From positions 124,001 to 188,000 of the forward strand of contig NZ_JALJCW010000001.1 in assembly GCF_023634025.1 (NCBI RefSeq): 64,000 bases of DNA, in the 5' to 3' direction. The position numbers and the translations under genes are program-made. This DNA is from Hanstruepera flava (lineage in GTDB: Bacteria; Bacteroidota; Bacteroidia; Flavobacteriales; Flavobacteriaceae). Of this stretch, positions 1 to 8,269 are shown piece by piece (within the stretch, counting starts at the first letter, position 1; every line of letters begins with the position of its first letter). The notes beneath the pieces were generated by a model that saw only the letters and a list, made by a program, of their open reading frames with translations, had not been told where the DNA came from and ran no database searches.

Positions 1-673
1 TTTCAAGTTTTCGCAGGTTTACCCTAAAATGTTTTAGGAAACTAACATAGTTCACATATGCATATTTTGTCAAAGAGCGAAAAACATGGTATTGGTCTGG
101 AGGCAATTTTGGTTCGCCAATAACTTTACACCAAGCCTCTTTTAATTTTTTATGGTCTATATGATCAAAATAGCCTTTGATATCTAATGCAATGACAGAA
201 CATTCTCCATGCTTTTTTACCATTTCATCAACCTCATCAAAGGTTTCATTAGCAAATTGAATATTACATTTACCATCTAAATCACTTCTGTAAGCCATAA
301 TTGCTTCCTCTATACCAATGTGATGAATATATTCCTGGTACTTACGGTTTAAAACAAAAGCATAGAAACCATAAATGTAGGTGTCAAAATGAGAAGCAAA
401 CAAAATTGGGCGAATTTTAGTTTCAAGGTCATAAATTCCATCCCCTTCCTGATATTTATATCTAGGTGTTTTTACAAGCACCTTTAGAAAAGGGGTGAAG
501 TCGTAACTATTAATACTTTTAAACGTTGAATCTGAAACTAGCTTGTGTAATTTCTCTTTATATAATGTGAAGTCAAAGTATGGGTCAAACTGTGGGTATG
601 TCTTTAGTTGAAAGTCATCTTCAACTTTCTTAACATAATCTTCCCAATCTTTTGTAGTATAAAGTTGTTCCAT
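1..673 (-). CDS. Reverse transcriptase, partial (probable antiphage DRT/'unknown group' type)
   Basis: An open frame runs from an ATG at 673 off the left edge of the window (224 codons seen, no stop). Residues 86-92 (KIRPILF) and 124-129 (EAIMAYR) fit the early fingers motifs of RTs. Residues 163-170 (LDIKGYFD) are motif A, with catalytic D164; the YxDD motif lies beyond the window. The N-terminus lacks the usual group II intron maturase start, and the motif spelling resembles the 'unknown group'/Abi-type RTs that act in antiphage defence, which would synthesise DNA from a partner RNA. A structured stretch lies directly upstream and a restriction operon follows, supporting a defence role. The exact DRT family is inference; a retron-type RT is an alternative. 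Confidence 0.75.
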   Translation of the reverse strand, partial: MEQLYTTKDWEDYVKKVEDDFQLKTYPQFDPYFDFTLYKEKLHKLVSDSTFKSINSYDFTPFLKVLVKTPRYKYQEGDGIYDLETKIRPILFASHFDTYIYGFYAFVLNRKYQEYIHHIGIEEAIMAYRSDLDGKCNIQFANETFDEVDEMVKKHGECSVIALDIKGYFDHIDHKKLKEAWCKVIGEPKLPPDQYHVFRSLTKYAYVNYVSFLKHFRVNLRKLE

Positions 674-699
674 AATATATTTTCAATGGGAGCATGGGT

Positions 700-905
700 C
701 ATGGATATACTATTAGCTAGCACCTTGAATAAACAAGCTCCCCAATCCATTGAGGGTTTTCACCTCACTGACCCTATCTCCAGCCCATGGTGGATCAAAG
801 ATTTCTCTCTGCCACACTCCAGGTCCAACTTGGTAGCAATGCTACTTAAAAACCTAACGTACTCAATGTACGGTATCTGGCTCTAGCTACACTAGGCGCG
901 CGGGG
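700..905 (-). ncRNA. Candidate structured RNA upstream of the reverse transcriptase
   Basis: This stretch ends about 27 bases before the RT start codon and is visibly richer in G+C than its AT-rich flanks. Read on the minus strand it contains several short hairpins: 763-767 with 751-755 (5 bp, 7-base loop), 841-845 with 833-837 (5 bp, 3-base loop) and 868-872 with 858-862 (5 bp). The last is extended by 879-883 pairing with 850-854 using two G-U pairs, which gives a long domain-V-like stem. No convincing gene is encoded. DRT and retron reverse transcriptases typically carry their template RNA directly 5' of the RT gene, so I infer that this is the partner RNA. The ends are approximate. Confidence 0.4.
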
Positions 906-925
906 AAAAATTGAACATTAGTATC

Positions 926-1087
926 ATGGAAGTATTAAACCTCTTAAACAACTTAATATTCTGCTTCTTGCAGATATTAATCCTTGTTGGTTTCATCCAA
1001 CTAGGTGCTCCTCTGACAATTCTGGCAAGTTTATTGCATATGTCAGTTAGATTTAGTAACTTAAACAATACACCAATAGGTCTTTAA
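926..1087 (+). CDS. Possible 53-residue hydrophobic peptide
   Basis: An ATG at 926 opens a 53-codon frame ending at TAA 1085-1087. Residues 10-37 form one or two hydrophobic stretches (LIFCFLQILILVGFIQ and following), so the product would be a small membrane peptide. It lies between the RT-associated RNA and the restriction operon, on the opposite strand to both. No ribosome-binding site or clear promoter is visible and I recognise no family. Small membrane peptides are common as toxins in defence loci, but an accidental open frame in AT-rich DNA is just as plausible. Confidence 0.25.
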   Translation: MEVLNLLNNLIFCFLQILILVGFIQLGAPLTILASLLHMSVRFSNLNNTPIGL

Positions 1088-1134
1088 TTATTATAAATTA
1101 ATATCCTAAAGCATTGTTTATAAAACAAGTATCG

Positions 1135-1163
1135 TGCCAAATAAAAAAAATGACAGTTTGGCA
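1135..1163 (-). terminator. Inverted repeat downstream of the restriction operon
   Basis: A 7-bp perfect inverted repeat (TGCCAAA at 1135-1141, TTTGGCA at 1157-1163) lies about 57 bases past the stop of the fused hsdMS gene. The loop read on the minus strand is T-rich. It may end the operon transcript, but the long loop and lack of a clean U-tract make it a weak terminator call. The rest of 1088-1219 is AT-rich with no gene that I can support. Confidence 0.3.
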
Positions 1164-1219
1164 TTACTTTATAAAAAGCATTCCTTGTCTTTTTACTCTA
1201 CTTAATATTTATAGATAGA

Positions 1220-3136
1220 TTAATTCCATACTTTCTTTCCTTCACTTTCAAGCTTTTTCAAATTAGCTTTTATTTTCTTTTTCATTTGAACTATTTCACT
1301 CTCTATACTCAATTGAGACCTTATAATTTCCTGTTGTATTTTAATACCTGGGCAAGGTATTTCAATATCATATAAATCGTCCTTATCAAGAGAAACATTA
1401 GACGTTCCAGTCATTAAAGATGCAATAATTTCTTCTTTCATAGCTGATAAAATGAAATATAAATATTTAGGCAATAATATAGTTTCATCCAAGACTTCGA
1501 TACCACACATAATATTTGCTAATGCAAATTTTCCCTCTATATAATGTAAGCGTCTCACACTAGCATGGCCATGACCTGTTGATGAAACTATTGGCACACA
1601 TATAGCTTTGCAATTAAAAGAATAACTCTTTGACGTTTTAAAATTTTCTGCTGTTACAACAAAAGGATATTCTCCTTCTTCCGTACTTTGAGCACCAGAT
1701 TTTCCTTTAAATACATTAATTAGCTTCTTATCTAACTTTCGAGTTGGATAATTTGAACTATTTGCATAGTGTATTGCTCTGTATCTTCTGCCAACTAAAC
1801 TCAAACATTTATCATTAAGTATTTCTGTTTTCTCTACTAAATTAAATTTCACTTTTTCGCTAAATACCTTTTTATGACTTTTAAAAGATTCCAAAAGAAA
1901 CTTGGTTTCAGATAAATCATTTTGCTTAATTGGCTTTCTAGCTCCAGTTTGGGTGAACCCATCATTTTTTATCTGAATAAACAAAATTTCACTTTTTTGT
2001 TTAGCAATAAATTGGTCAATAAACAAAATATGTGTTTTTACACTAGCATAGGGCTTAAAAACGCCATGCGGAAGTTCGACTACAGCATAAAGCAAATCTT
2101 CCTTAATAAGTTTTTCTCTAATTGATTTATACGAAGAGTAATTATTATGCAAAACTCCTTCAGGAATTATAATTCCTGCCTTTTTTGACCCATATAAATG
2201 TTCAATAATATAGTCTAAAAATAGTATTTCTGATTTATTGGCTTGAATACTAAATTTTTTATGTGGTCTGATACCTCCTTTTGGTGTCATAAAGGGTGGA
2301 TTGGCCAGAATGACATCAAAGTTTTCATTCCAGCGTTCTTCACTGCTTAAGGTGTCGTATTCATAAATGTGAGGTTCAGAAAATCCGTGTAAATACAAAT
2401 TAACCAAACTTAAGCGGACCATATCAGGTGAAATATCGTAACCCACAAAGTTTTTGATAATCTTTTTCTGCTCGTCAGGAGTGAACTGGTTGTTGTTCTT
2501 TACTTTCAGGTATTTAAAGGCTGAAATTAAAAAACCAGCTGTACCGCAAGCTGGGTCCATTATAGTGTCATCTTTACCTGGGTCTACAATAGCTACCAAA
2601 AAGTCTATAATATGCCTAGGTGTTCTGAATTGACCGGCATCGCCTTGCGAACCCATTACTGATAGTAAGTACTCAAATGCATCGCCCAGTTTTTCACTAT
2701 GTGTGTATTCAAACTCACCAATGGTTTTTAAAAACAGTTTCAGCGTTTCAGGGTCACGATATGGTAAATAGGCATTATTAAAGATATCTCTAAATAGTTG
2801 CGGAATGTTTGGGTTCTTTTCCATGCCCTCAATAGCTTCCGAATATAAACGTAGCATCTCAGATGCTGTGACTTTAGTATCAAATAATCTATCCCAACTG
2901 TAATTAGAAAAAGGGACCGTAATCTCTTTATCTTCATCTTTTGGGTCTGGTATGATATAATCTGAAAAGAACTTGGCTTTGCCTCCCAAGTTAATAGCCT
3001 CTTTGTCCATATCGTCCATAAACTTATAGATTAAGCCTATGGTAATCTGTTCAATTTGTGCCTTTGGGTCAGGAAGTTTGCCTACTAATATGTCACGGCA
3101 GTCATCAATTCTTTTTTTGGTAGTAGTATCTAGCAT
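1220..3136 (-). CDS. Type I-like restriction-modification fusion: N6-adenine methyltransferase (HsdM) + single specificity half (HsdS)
   Basis: 638 residues. Residues 1-130 resemble the HsdM N-terminal helical domain. The SAM-binding motif I is DPACGTAG (194-201) and the catalytic NPPF is at 279-282, both diagnostic for N6-adenine methyltransferases. From about residue 440 the sequence becomes a target-recognition domain of the HsdS type, ending in an amphipathic helix (about 605-638) like the conserved spacer helices of S subunits. Ordinary HsdM is about 500 residues and HsdS has two recognition domains, so this is an M-S fusion with half an S subunit. Two copies would be needed to read a bipartite and probably symmetric site. 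It is the last gene of the operon, 8 bases after the GIY-YIG gene. Confidence 0.88.
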   Translation of the reverse strand: MLDTTTKKRIDDCRDILVGKLPDPKAQIEQITIGLIYKFMDDMDKEAINLGGKAKFFSDYIIPDPKDEDKEITVPFSNYSWDRLFDTKVTASEMLRLYSEAIEGMEKNPNIPQLFRDIFNNAYLPYRDPETLKLFLKTIGEFEYTHSEKLGDAFEYLLSVMGSQGDAGQFRTPRHIIDFLVAIVDPGKDDTIMDPACGTAGFLISAFKYLKVKNNNQFTPDEQKKIIKNFVGYDISPDMVRLSLVNLYLHGFSEPHIYEYDTLSSEERWNENFDVILANPPFMTPKGGIRPHKKFSIQANKSEILFLDYIIEHLYGSKKAGIIIPEGVLHNNYSSYKSIREKLIKEDLLYAVVELPHGVFKPYASVKTHILFIDQFIAKQKSEILFIQIKNDGFTQTGARKPIKQNDLSETKFLLESFKSHKKVFSEKVKFNLVEKTEILNDKCLSLVGRRYRAIHYANSSNYPTRKLDKKLINVFKGKSGAQSTEEGEYPFVVTAENFKTSKSYSFNCKAICVPIVSSTGHGHASVRRLHYIEGKFALANIMCGIEVLDETILLPKYLYFILSAMKEEIIASLMTGTSNVSLDKDDLYDIEIPCPGIKIQQEIIRSQLSIESEIVQMKKKIKANLKKLESEGKKVWN

Positions 3137-3144
3137 TTATTATT

Positions 3145-3543
3145 CTATCCGTTTAATGGCGGAACTTCGCCATATAAGTCTCTGTATTCTTTAATTAATA
3201 TTTTTTCTTTTTCAGAAGGGTTGATGCAATACTCGGCAACGAAAAATAATTCAGAATTATTCATAGCTTCTCTTAAAGCGTTAGATGTTCTATACTTTAA
3301 GGCTCCTGAATGGTTTGTGCTTTTTAAAAAAGCGGTACATCGAAATTGATTGAGTCTGTTTCTGACAGTGCCATCTGTTTTACCAATATAAAGTAACCCT
3401 TCTTTATCTGTACCAAGAATTCTTGAAATGTGCTTTGGCTTACCATTATTTCTAATCCAGTAAATTTTATAAATACCTTTCTTTAATTTGGTATTAGCAT
3501 CTATTGAATTTTTACTGTCTATTTTAAACATTTTAAGCTGCAA
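3145..3543 (-). CDS. GIY-YIG domain protein embedded in the restriction operon
   Basis: 132 residues. The GIY motif is at 22-27 (KGIYKI) and YIGKT at 52-56. R61 and R64 follow and E119 sits near the end, matching the catalytic layout of GIY-YIG nucleases, so an active nuclease is plausible. The start overlaps the end of hsdR by 11 bases and the stop is 8 bases before the hsdMS start, so the three genes are almost certainly one transcript. A start at the internal Met5 is possible. The role beside HsdR, which has its own nuclease domain, is unknown: a second effector or an accessory nuclease are both possible. Confidence 0.75.
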   Translation of the reverse strand: MQLKMFKIDSKNSIDANTKLKKGIYKIYWIRNNGKPKHISRILGTDKEGLLYIGKTDGTVRNRLNQFRCTAFLKSTNHSGALKYRTSNALREAMNNSELFFVAEYCINPSEKEKILIKEYRDLYGEVPPLNG

Positions 3544-6061
3544 ATTGTTCTAGTTTAATATAATCTTTAATATATACTGGTATTACTTCGCGGTATTTTT
3601 TAGCCACTGCCTTAAATTGTAAAATGGTCAGAGTTGGATGTGTTTGTAGAGATTGAAAATCTTTAGCTTCAATAATCTTTCTTATATCCTGGTCAACTAT
3701 GTAAGCTTTGAAAAAATACTTCAATGCCCTTACATTTACATCTTCTTCTGGTGGGTAAATAGACATGAATTTGTCAAATTCTTCCTCTAGAATCTCATCT
3801 TTTGATTTGAACTTTGGAATGATACCAAATATTTTTTCTACTACTTCACGTATGGATATCTTTCTATCGATTTTTGCCGCTTTACGCAATTTTTCTAAAT
3901 TAAAATATTCATCCGGTTTATCAAAAATTTCTGCCTGAATATGGTTTACCACATGTTCCCAATTACCCAGTTCTACATTCTTTTTTATAATGTCGTCCAT
4001 AACAATTCGATTCTCAAACCTTCTAAACAGCTCACGGTCAATTCTCATGCCGTCATATCCAATTTGCTCTTCGTTGAGAGTTAAAATTGGGTCTGGTTTA
4101 AAACTTGTATACTTATCTAAATCCAAACCACCTCCGCCGCCTTCTGAACCACCACTTTTTGGTTTGGGCAATTTTAACTTTTCATCATAGTCAAACTTTT
4201 CTTCAAAGTACTCACAGTTAGCAAAGAAGTCAAAAAGCTTAAAAACCTCTTTTTCTTCTTTTATGGTTTCTTCATCGTTTAGCTCGTTCTTGTAAGTATG
4301 TGTGAATGTGTGCTTACGCGTTCCTCTTCCTTTAATTTGCACAAAATCAGCCGGGCTAAAAATAGGGCGCATCATACAGAGGTTTAATATGTCTGGGCAG
4401 TCATAACCTGTTGTCATCATGCCCACTGTTACACAAATACGGGTTTTACCTGTTTTATATCCATCTAACCAAGCAGATTTTCCATTCAGATTGTTGTTAG
4501 CAAAATTAATTGTCATTTGTTGGGCATCAGCAACCTGTGAAGTTACTTGCACCGCAAAGTCTGAATTATATTTATTAGGGAATAATTGTTCGGCAAATTC
4601 ATTCAGAATTTCGGTAATCTTTCTTGCATGATTCTGACTTACGGCAAACACAATTGTTTTACCAATTTCTTTTGTAATTGGATCGCGTAAAGCATTTTCT
4701 AAAAATGTTTTACAAAAAACACGATTGGTTTTTTCAGAAAAGAATTTTTTCTCAAAATCTCTTGAGACAAAGGTTTCTATTTCTTCACCTTCTTCTGTAT
4801 TAATAGCTACTGAATACCCTTCATCTGAAAGCAATTGTGTTGTTATTTCAGTTCGAGCATCTAAAACTTTAGGGTTAATTAAATAGCCATCTTTTACTCC
4901 GTCCAATAAAGAATAGCGAAACGTTGGTTCGCCCCCTTCACATCCGAATGTTGTGTAGGTATCTCTTAACATTCGTCTTTCAACTTCCCTTGGGTCGTTC
5001 TCTTTGACCTTATCAATATCTACACTCTTTAAATAATCTTTTGGTGTGGCTGTTAACCCTAATTTATAACCATGAAAATATTCAAAAACTGCTCTTGCAT
5101 TCCCTGAAATGGAGCGATGAGACTCGTCTGAAACTAATAAATCGAAATCTGTTGGTTTGAACCTGTATCTGTATTTGTTATTATGCATTAGCGATTGTAT
5201 TGTTGTAACTACAATCTCTGCTTTTCTCCAATCGCTTTTATGTTCCTTATAGATAAACGTAGTGTAATCTGGTTTTAGGTATTGTGTGAATGCTTTCCAT
5301 GCCTGGTCCTCTAATTCCAATCTATCAACTAGAAAAAGAACTCTACGTGCATTTTGAGTTCGTAAGAAGAGCCTGATAACACCTGCTGCTGTTAATGTTT
5401 TTCCAGTTCCCGTTGCCATTTCAAAAAGGAAACGGTCTCTATTATTTGCTACTGCTTCCTGCAATTTCTGAATTGCTTTTAACTGATATTTTCTTAAAAA
5501 ACGTAAGCCGTTATTCCAAATAAAGTCTTTGCTGTCAATTGGATTTCCTTTCCATTCTGGCCTCTGCGCGTAATCAGGCATTTGCACCACAGCAATAAAA
5601 TCATCACCAACCCTCTCATTTGCTAATTCTTGTCTGTCAGGATTCCATTCTTTTATCGCATCCATTTCAGATGGAGAAGGAAATTTATAGATTGGTTTTG
5701 GATTTCCTTTTTCTAAATCCCATAAAAAGTGTACAATTCCATTTGAGAGAATTATAAATTGTGCACCGACCGTTTTAGCATACTTTCTCGCTTGCTCTTT
5801 GGCTGTTAATGGATGTATGCTCTCTTTTTTAGCTTCTAAAACGCATTTCGGTTTATTATTATCGTCAACAAGTAAAAAATCTAATGAACCTGACTTTGTT
5901 TTCTCAAAATCATTTCCCCATGCATCTACTTCATTTTGAGTTATTTTAACATGGTTTTCGAGTAGGATATTGGCTGGTCCATGTTCATCGTCAAAAAATC
6001 TCCATCCAGCTTCTTCCAACAGCTGATTAATCTTTATTCTTGCATGTGCTTCGTTATTCAT
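3533..6061 (-). CDS. hsdR: Type I restriction endonuclease R subunit
   Basis: 842 residues. An N-terminal PD-(D/E)XK nuclease is visible: D61 in LDFLL, then E76-A-K78 in VLEAKKE. A superfamily 2 helicase/translocase follows, with Walker A ATGTGKT (216-222), DESH box (312-315) and a late QIKGRGTR motif typical of motif VI. The C-terminal 200 residues match the EcoEI-type R C-terminal domain. It should translocate DNA and cut unmodified foreign DNA together with the fused methyltransferase/specificity protein. It is the first gene of the operon; a minus-strand -7 box lies about 160 bases upstream. Confidence 0.92.
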   Translation of the reverse strand: MNNEAHARIKINQLLEEAGWRFFDDEHGPANILLENHVKITQNEVDAWGNDFEKTKSGSLDFLLVDDNNKPKCVLEAKKESIHPLTAKEQARKYAKTVGAQFIILSNGIVHFLWDLEKGNPKPIYKFPSPSEMDAIKEWNPDRQELANERVGDDFIAVVQMPDYAQRPEWKGNPIDSKDFIWNNGLRFLRKYQLKAIQKLQEAVANNRDRFLFEMATGTGKTLTAAGVIRLFLRTQNARRVLFLVDRLELEDQAWKAFTQYLKPDYTTFIYKEHKSDWRKAEIVVTTIQSLMHNNKYRYRFKPTDFDLLVSDESHRSISGNARAVFEYFHGYKLGLTATPKDYLKSVDIDKVKENDPREVERRMLRDTYTTFGCEGGEPTFRYSLLDGVKDGYLINPKVLDARTEITTQLLSDEGYSVAINTEEGEEIETFVSRDFEKKFFSEKTNRVFCKTFLENALRDPITKEIGKTIVFAVSQNHARKITEILNEFAEQLFPNKYNSDFAVQVTSQVADAQQMTINFANNNLNGKSAWLDGYKTGKTRICVTVGMMTTGYDCPDILNLCMMRPIFSPADFVQIKGRGTRKHTFTHTYKNELNDEETIKEEKEVFKLFDFFANCEYFEEKFDYDEKLKLPKPKSGGSEGGGGGLDLDKYTSFKPDPILTLNEEQIGYDGMRIDRELFRRFENRIVMDDIIKKNVELGNWEHVVNHIQAEIFDKPDEYFNLEKLRKAAKIDRKISIREVVEKIFGIIPKFKSKDEILEEEFDKFMSIYPPEEDVNVRALKYFFKAYIVDQDIRKIIEAKDFQSLQTHPTLTILQFKAVAKKYREVIPVYIKDYIKLEQFAA

Positions 6062-6221
6062 TTAAAAATATAACATAAATAAAGCGCCTCAATTAGAGTC
6101 GCTATTTTTTAGGGAGAGTTTAAAGATAATAAAAGTTAGTGATGCGCCAAGTCCTTGGGTGTTTTTTTGGTGTGGCGTTTTTGAGCAAGAAGTAATAGGC
6201 TTTTACTATTGTACAGCCTCC

Positions 6222-6229
6222 CAAAGGTA
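6222..6229 (-). promoter_or_regulatory. Predicted -7 box for the hsdR operon
   Basis: On the minus strand the sequence is TACCTTTG, a perfect match to the Bacteroidota -7 consensus TAnnTTTG. It lies about 160 bases before the hsdR ATG. No clear -33 element was seen, so this is a moderate prediction. Confidence 0.4.
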
Positions 6230-6260
6230 GATTCTATAAATCTCTTTAATACCTAAATAG

Positions 6261-6280
6261 ATTCCTGCCTACGCAGGAAT
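6261..6280. repeat. REP-like palindrome
   Basis: A perfect inverted repeat with 8-base arms (ATTCCTGC / GCAGGAAT) and a 4-base CTAC loop, in the gap between the restriction operon and the next gene. Short palindromes of this spelling look like dispersed REP-type elements. Only one copy occurs in this window, so repeat status is inference. Confidence 0.45.
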
Positions 6281-6348
6281 GACAAGAACACGTTAGTGTT
6301 TGGGCTTAACTATTCTATCGGTTTACTCCTAATTAACAAGAATAACTT

Positions 6349-7206
6349 TTATGTTACACCATTTAAAACAACCGCCTCTATCCTTTTAAAATCCGCAGTA
6401 CTAGGTACATGTTTAGACCCTTTAAGCAATTGCGTTTGCAAGAAATTAGGAAATAGGCGATTGGCACGCTTTATCATTTTTTTACCCGGAAACATCAAGT
6501 CCTTTTCGGCCGCAAAAATAGTGATGGGTGTTTGTATCTGTTGCGCCGCTTTTTTTGATAGTAAGGGCAATGGCGAAAAATCCATGTTGCAGTGCTGAAA
6601 CGTAGCCGACATAAACTGAAGCGCAAAAGTATCATACTCCGAAAAGAGAGCGTCCATAACCCGTTTGATATACTTTGGATTATTGGTCTTAATGAACTTT
6701 TTTAACGGGATGAACATCTTAACTAAACCAAGCAAAGGATTTCCGTTAACGATGTAAACAGGCGCTATTAAAAACACCTGCTTGATGGGTGTTTGGTTAA
6801 ATTCCAAAGTTTTTAAGCTAATCAATCCACCAAATGAAAAGCCTACCAAGGTAACGGCTTTAAGTCGTAACTTGATGATGATTTCGGTGAGCCATTTTCC
6901 ATAATCCAATGACTTCATATCTAAACGGGTTTCGGCACTTTTATTAGGCTGTGCCAACACATCTATGGCGTATACACAGTATTTAGTTGTGAGACTGGAA
7001 AGCGATTCCAATATGAGTGGTGCACAACCTCCAGTACCATGAATAAGCAGCAAAGGTGGGTTTTGTTTATCGCCCGACACGATGATATTGGTGTTACCAA
7101 AGCACGTTTCCAGCTGTTGCACTGAATAGGCTACCTCTAGTTGTTCTAATTTTTGATTGTAAAGCTTCAGAATCTTTTCTTTTCCTTCCTGTGATTTAAA
7201 AAACAT
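6349..7206 (-). CDS. Alpha/beta hydrolase
   Basis: 285 residues, no signal peptide. The oxyanion-hole motif HGTGG is at 56-60 and the nucleophile elbow GFSFGG at 122-127 (Ser124). The acid is probably D236 in AEKDLMFPG and the base H266 in GSKHVPS, so the catalytic triad is complete. The fold is the serine hydrolase/esterase type; the substrate cannot be told. It follows the oxidoreductase gene after 27 bases on the same strand and is probably co-transcribed. Confidence 0.85.
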   Translation of the reverse strand: MFFKSQEGKEKILKLYNQKLEQLEVAYSVQQLETCFGNTNIIVSGDKQNPPLLLIHGTGGCAPLILESLSSLTTKYCVYAIDVLAQPNKSAETRLDMKSLDYGKWLTEIIIKLRLKAVTLVGFSFGGLISLKTLEFNQTPIKQVFLIAPVYIVNGNPLLGLVKMFIPLKKFIKTNNPKYIKRVMDALFSEYDTFALQFMSATFQHCNMDFSPLPLLSKKAAQQIQTPITIFAAEKDLMFPGKKMIKRANRLFPNFLQTQLLKGSKHVPSTADFKRIEAVVLNGVT

Positions 7207-7233
7207 ATTGTTCGTTTTTTTGATTGATGAGTT

Positions 7234-8196
7234 TTATGGTTGACTAATGACTATATTGCCTACTTTACGGCCCGTTTCGAGATATTGATGCGCCTCAACA
7301 AGATGCTCCAACTTATAGGTTTTATCTATATGCGTTTGCAGGATTTCTTGCTCAAACAGGATTTGTAATTCGGATAGTAAAGCTTTCAGGTCTGGTCGTT
7401 TACGTATACCCGTTGCTGAAAACTTTACTTTTTTAGGCTTAAATAGGCTATATATTAAGGTTTCAAAACTTAATACCGGTGTTACGAATACTCCGTTATC
7501 ACTGATAACATTTTTACAGGCTTTATATGATGAAGTGCCTACGGTATCATAAACAACATCGTAGCGTGTTTGCCCTTTAGTAAAATCGGTTTTTCCATAA
7601 TCGATAACCACATCCGCTCCCAGTGCTTTTACCAATGCCGTATTTTTGGCACTACATACACCTGTTACTGTAGCTCCCAAAACTTTTGCTAATTGTATGG
7701 CTGCTGTTCCCAAACTCCCTGAAGCCCCATTGACCAAAATATGCTGACCAAATTGAAGCTTGGCAATATCTTTTAAAAAACTATAGGAAGTTAAGAAGCC
7801 ATCACAAATGGGTGCCGCCTGTTCATGAGACAACAGGTCTGGCTTTAAGGCTATAATACCATCTTGGTCTACACAGATGTACTCGGCATTGGTACCGTTA
7901 CTGAATAGCTTTTCACCAAATACGGCATCCCCTATTTTGAATTGGGTTATCTGATTACCTACTTCTTCCACAACACCCGAAAACCCTGTACCCAAGGCTG
8001 TATTTTTTGGTTTGAAAAGTCCCATAAACAACCTACCAAACTTTGGTTTGCCTTGGCGCATCATAGTATCGGCCCTAGTTATGGATGATGCCTTAATGTT
8101 TATTAAAACTTCGTTAGGTTTTGGCGTGGGCTTGTCTACTTCCTGTATTTGAATGACTTCCGGCGAACCATAAACGGTATATACTGCTGCTTTCAT
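7234..8196 (-). CDS. Zinc-independent medium-chain dehydrogenase/quinone oxidoreductase-like
   Basis: 320 residues. The N-terminal GroES-like domain begins MKAAVYTVYGSPEV, and the NAD(P)-binding Rossmann motif is GASGSLGTAAIQLAK near residues 156-170. The structural-zinc Cys cluster of classical alcohol dehydrogenases is absent, placing it with the quinone oxidoreductase branch, which reduces quinones or enones with NADPH. It is first in a two-gene unit with the hydrolase. A CAACTTTG -7-like box precedes it at 8215-8222 on the minus strand. Confidence 0.85.
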   Translation of the reverse strand: MKAAVYTVYGSPEVIQIQEVDKPTPKPNEVLINIKASSITRADTMMRQGKPKFGRLFMGLFKPKNTALGTGFSGVVEEVGNQITQFKIGDAVFGEKLFSNGTNAEYICVDQDGIIALKPDLLSHEQAAPICDGFLTSYSFLKDIAKLQFGQHILVNGASGSLGTAAIQLAKVLGATVTGVCSAKNTALVKALGADVVIDYGKTDFTKGQTRYDVVYDTVGTSSYKACKNVISDNGVFVTPVLSFETLIYSLFKPKKVKFSATGIRKRPDLKALLSELQILFEQEILQTHIDKTYKLEHLVEAHQYLETGRKVGNIVISQP

Positions 8197-8214
8197 ACTT
8201 GTAATTATTTACAA

Positions 8215-8222
8215 CAAAGTTG
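8215..8222 (-). promoter_or_regulatory. Possible -7 box for the oxidoreductase-hydrolase unit
   Basis: CAACTTTG on the minus strand, one mismatch from TAnnTTTG, about 20 bases before the ATG. The same variant precedes yceI at 32801-32808. Confidence 0.3.
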
Positions 8223-8269
8223 CAACTTGTTTGTGTGATTAAGGTTCGTGTTTGGAAATTGGAACTTCT

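Noticed and set aside
608-886. 92-codon frame on the plus strand over the RT start and the candidate RNA
   Set aside because: It runs antisense across the first codons of the RT and the hairpins of the candidate RNA. The composition follows the structured region and no family fits.
6296-6598. 100-codon plus-strand frame over the end of the alpha/beta hydrolase
   Set aside because: It is a shadow of the hydrolase, whose catalytic triad is intact in the other strand.
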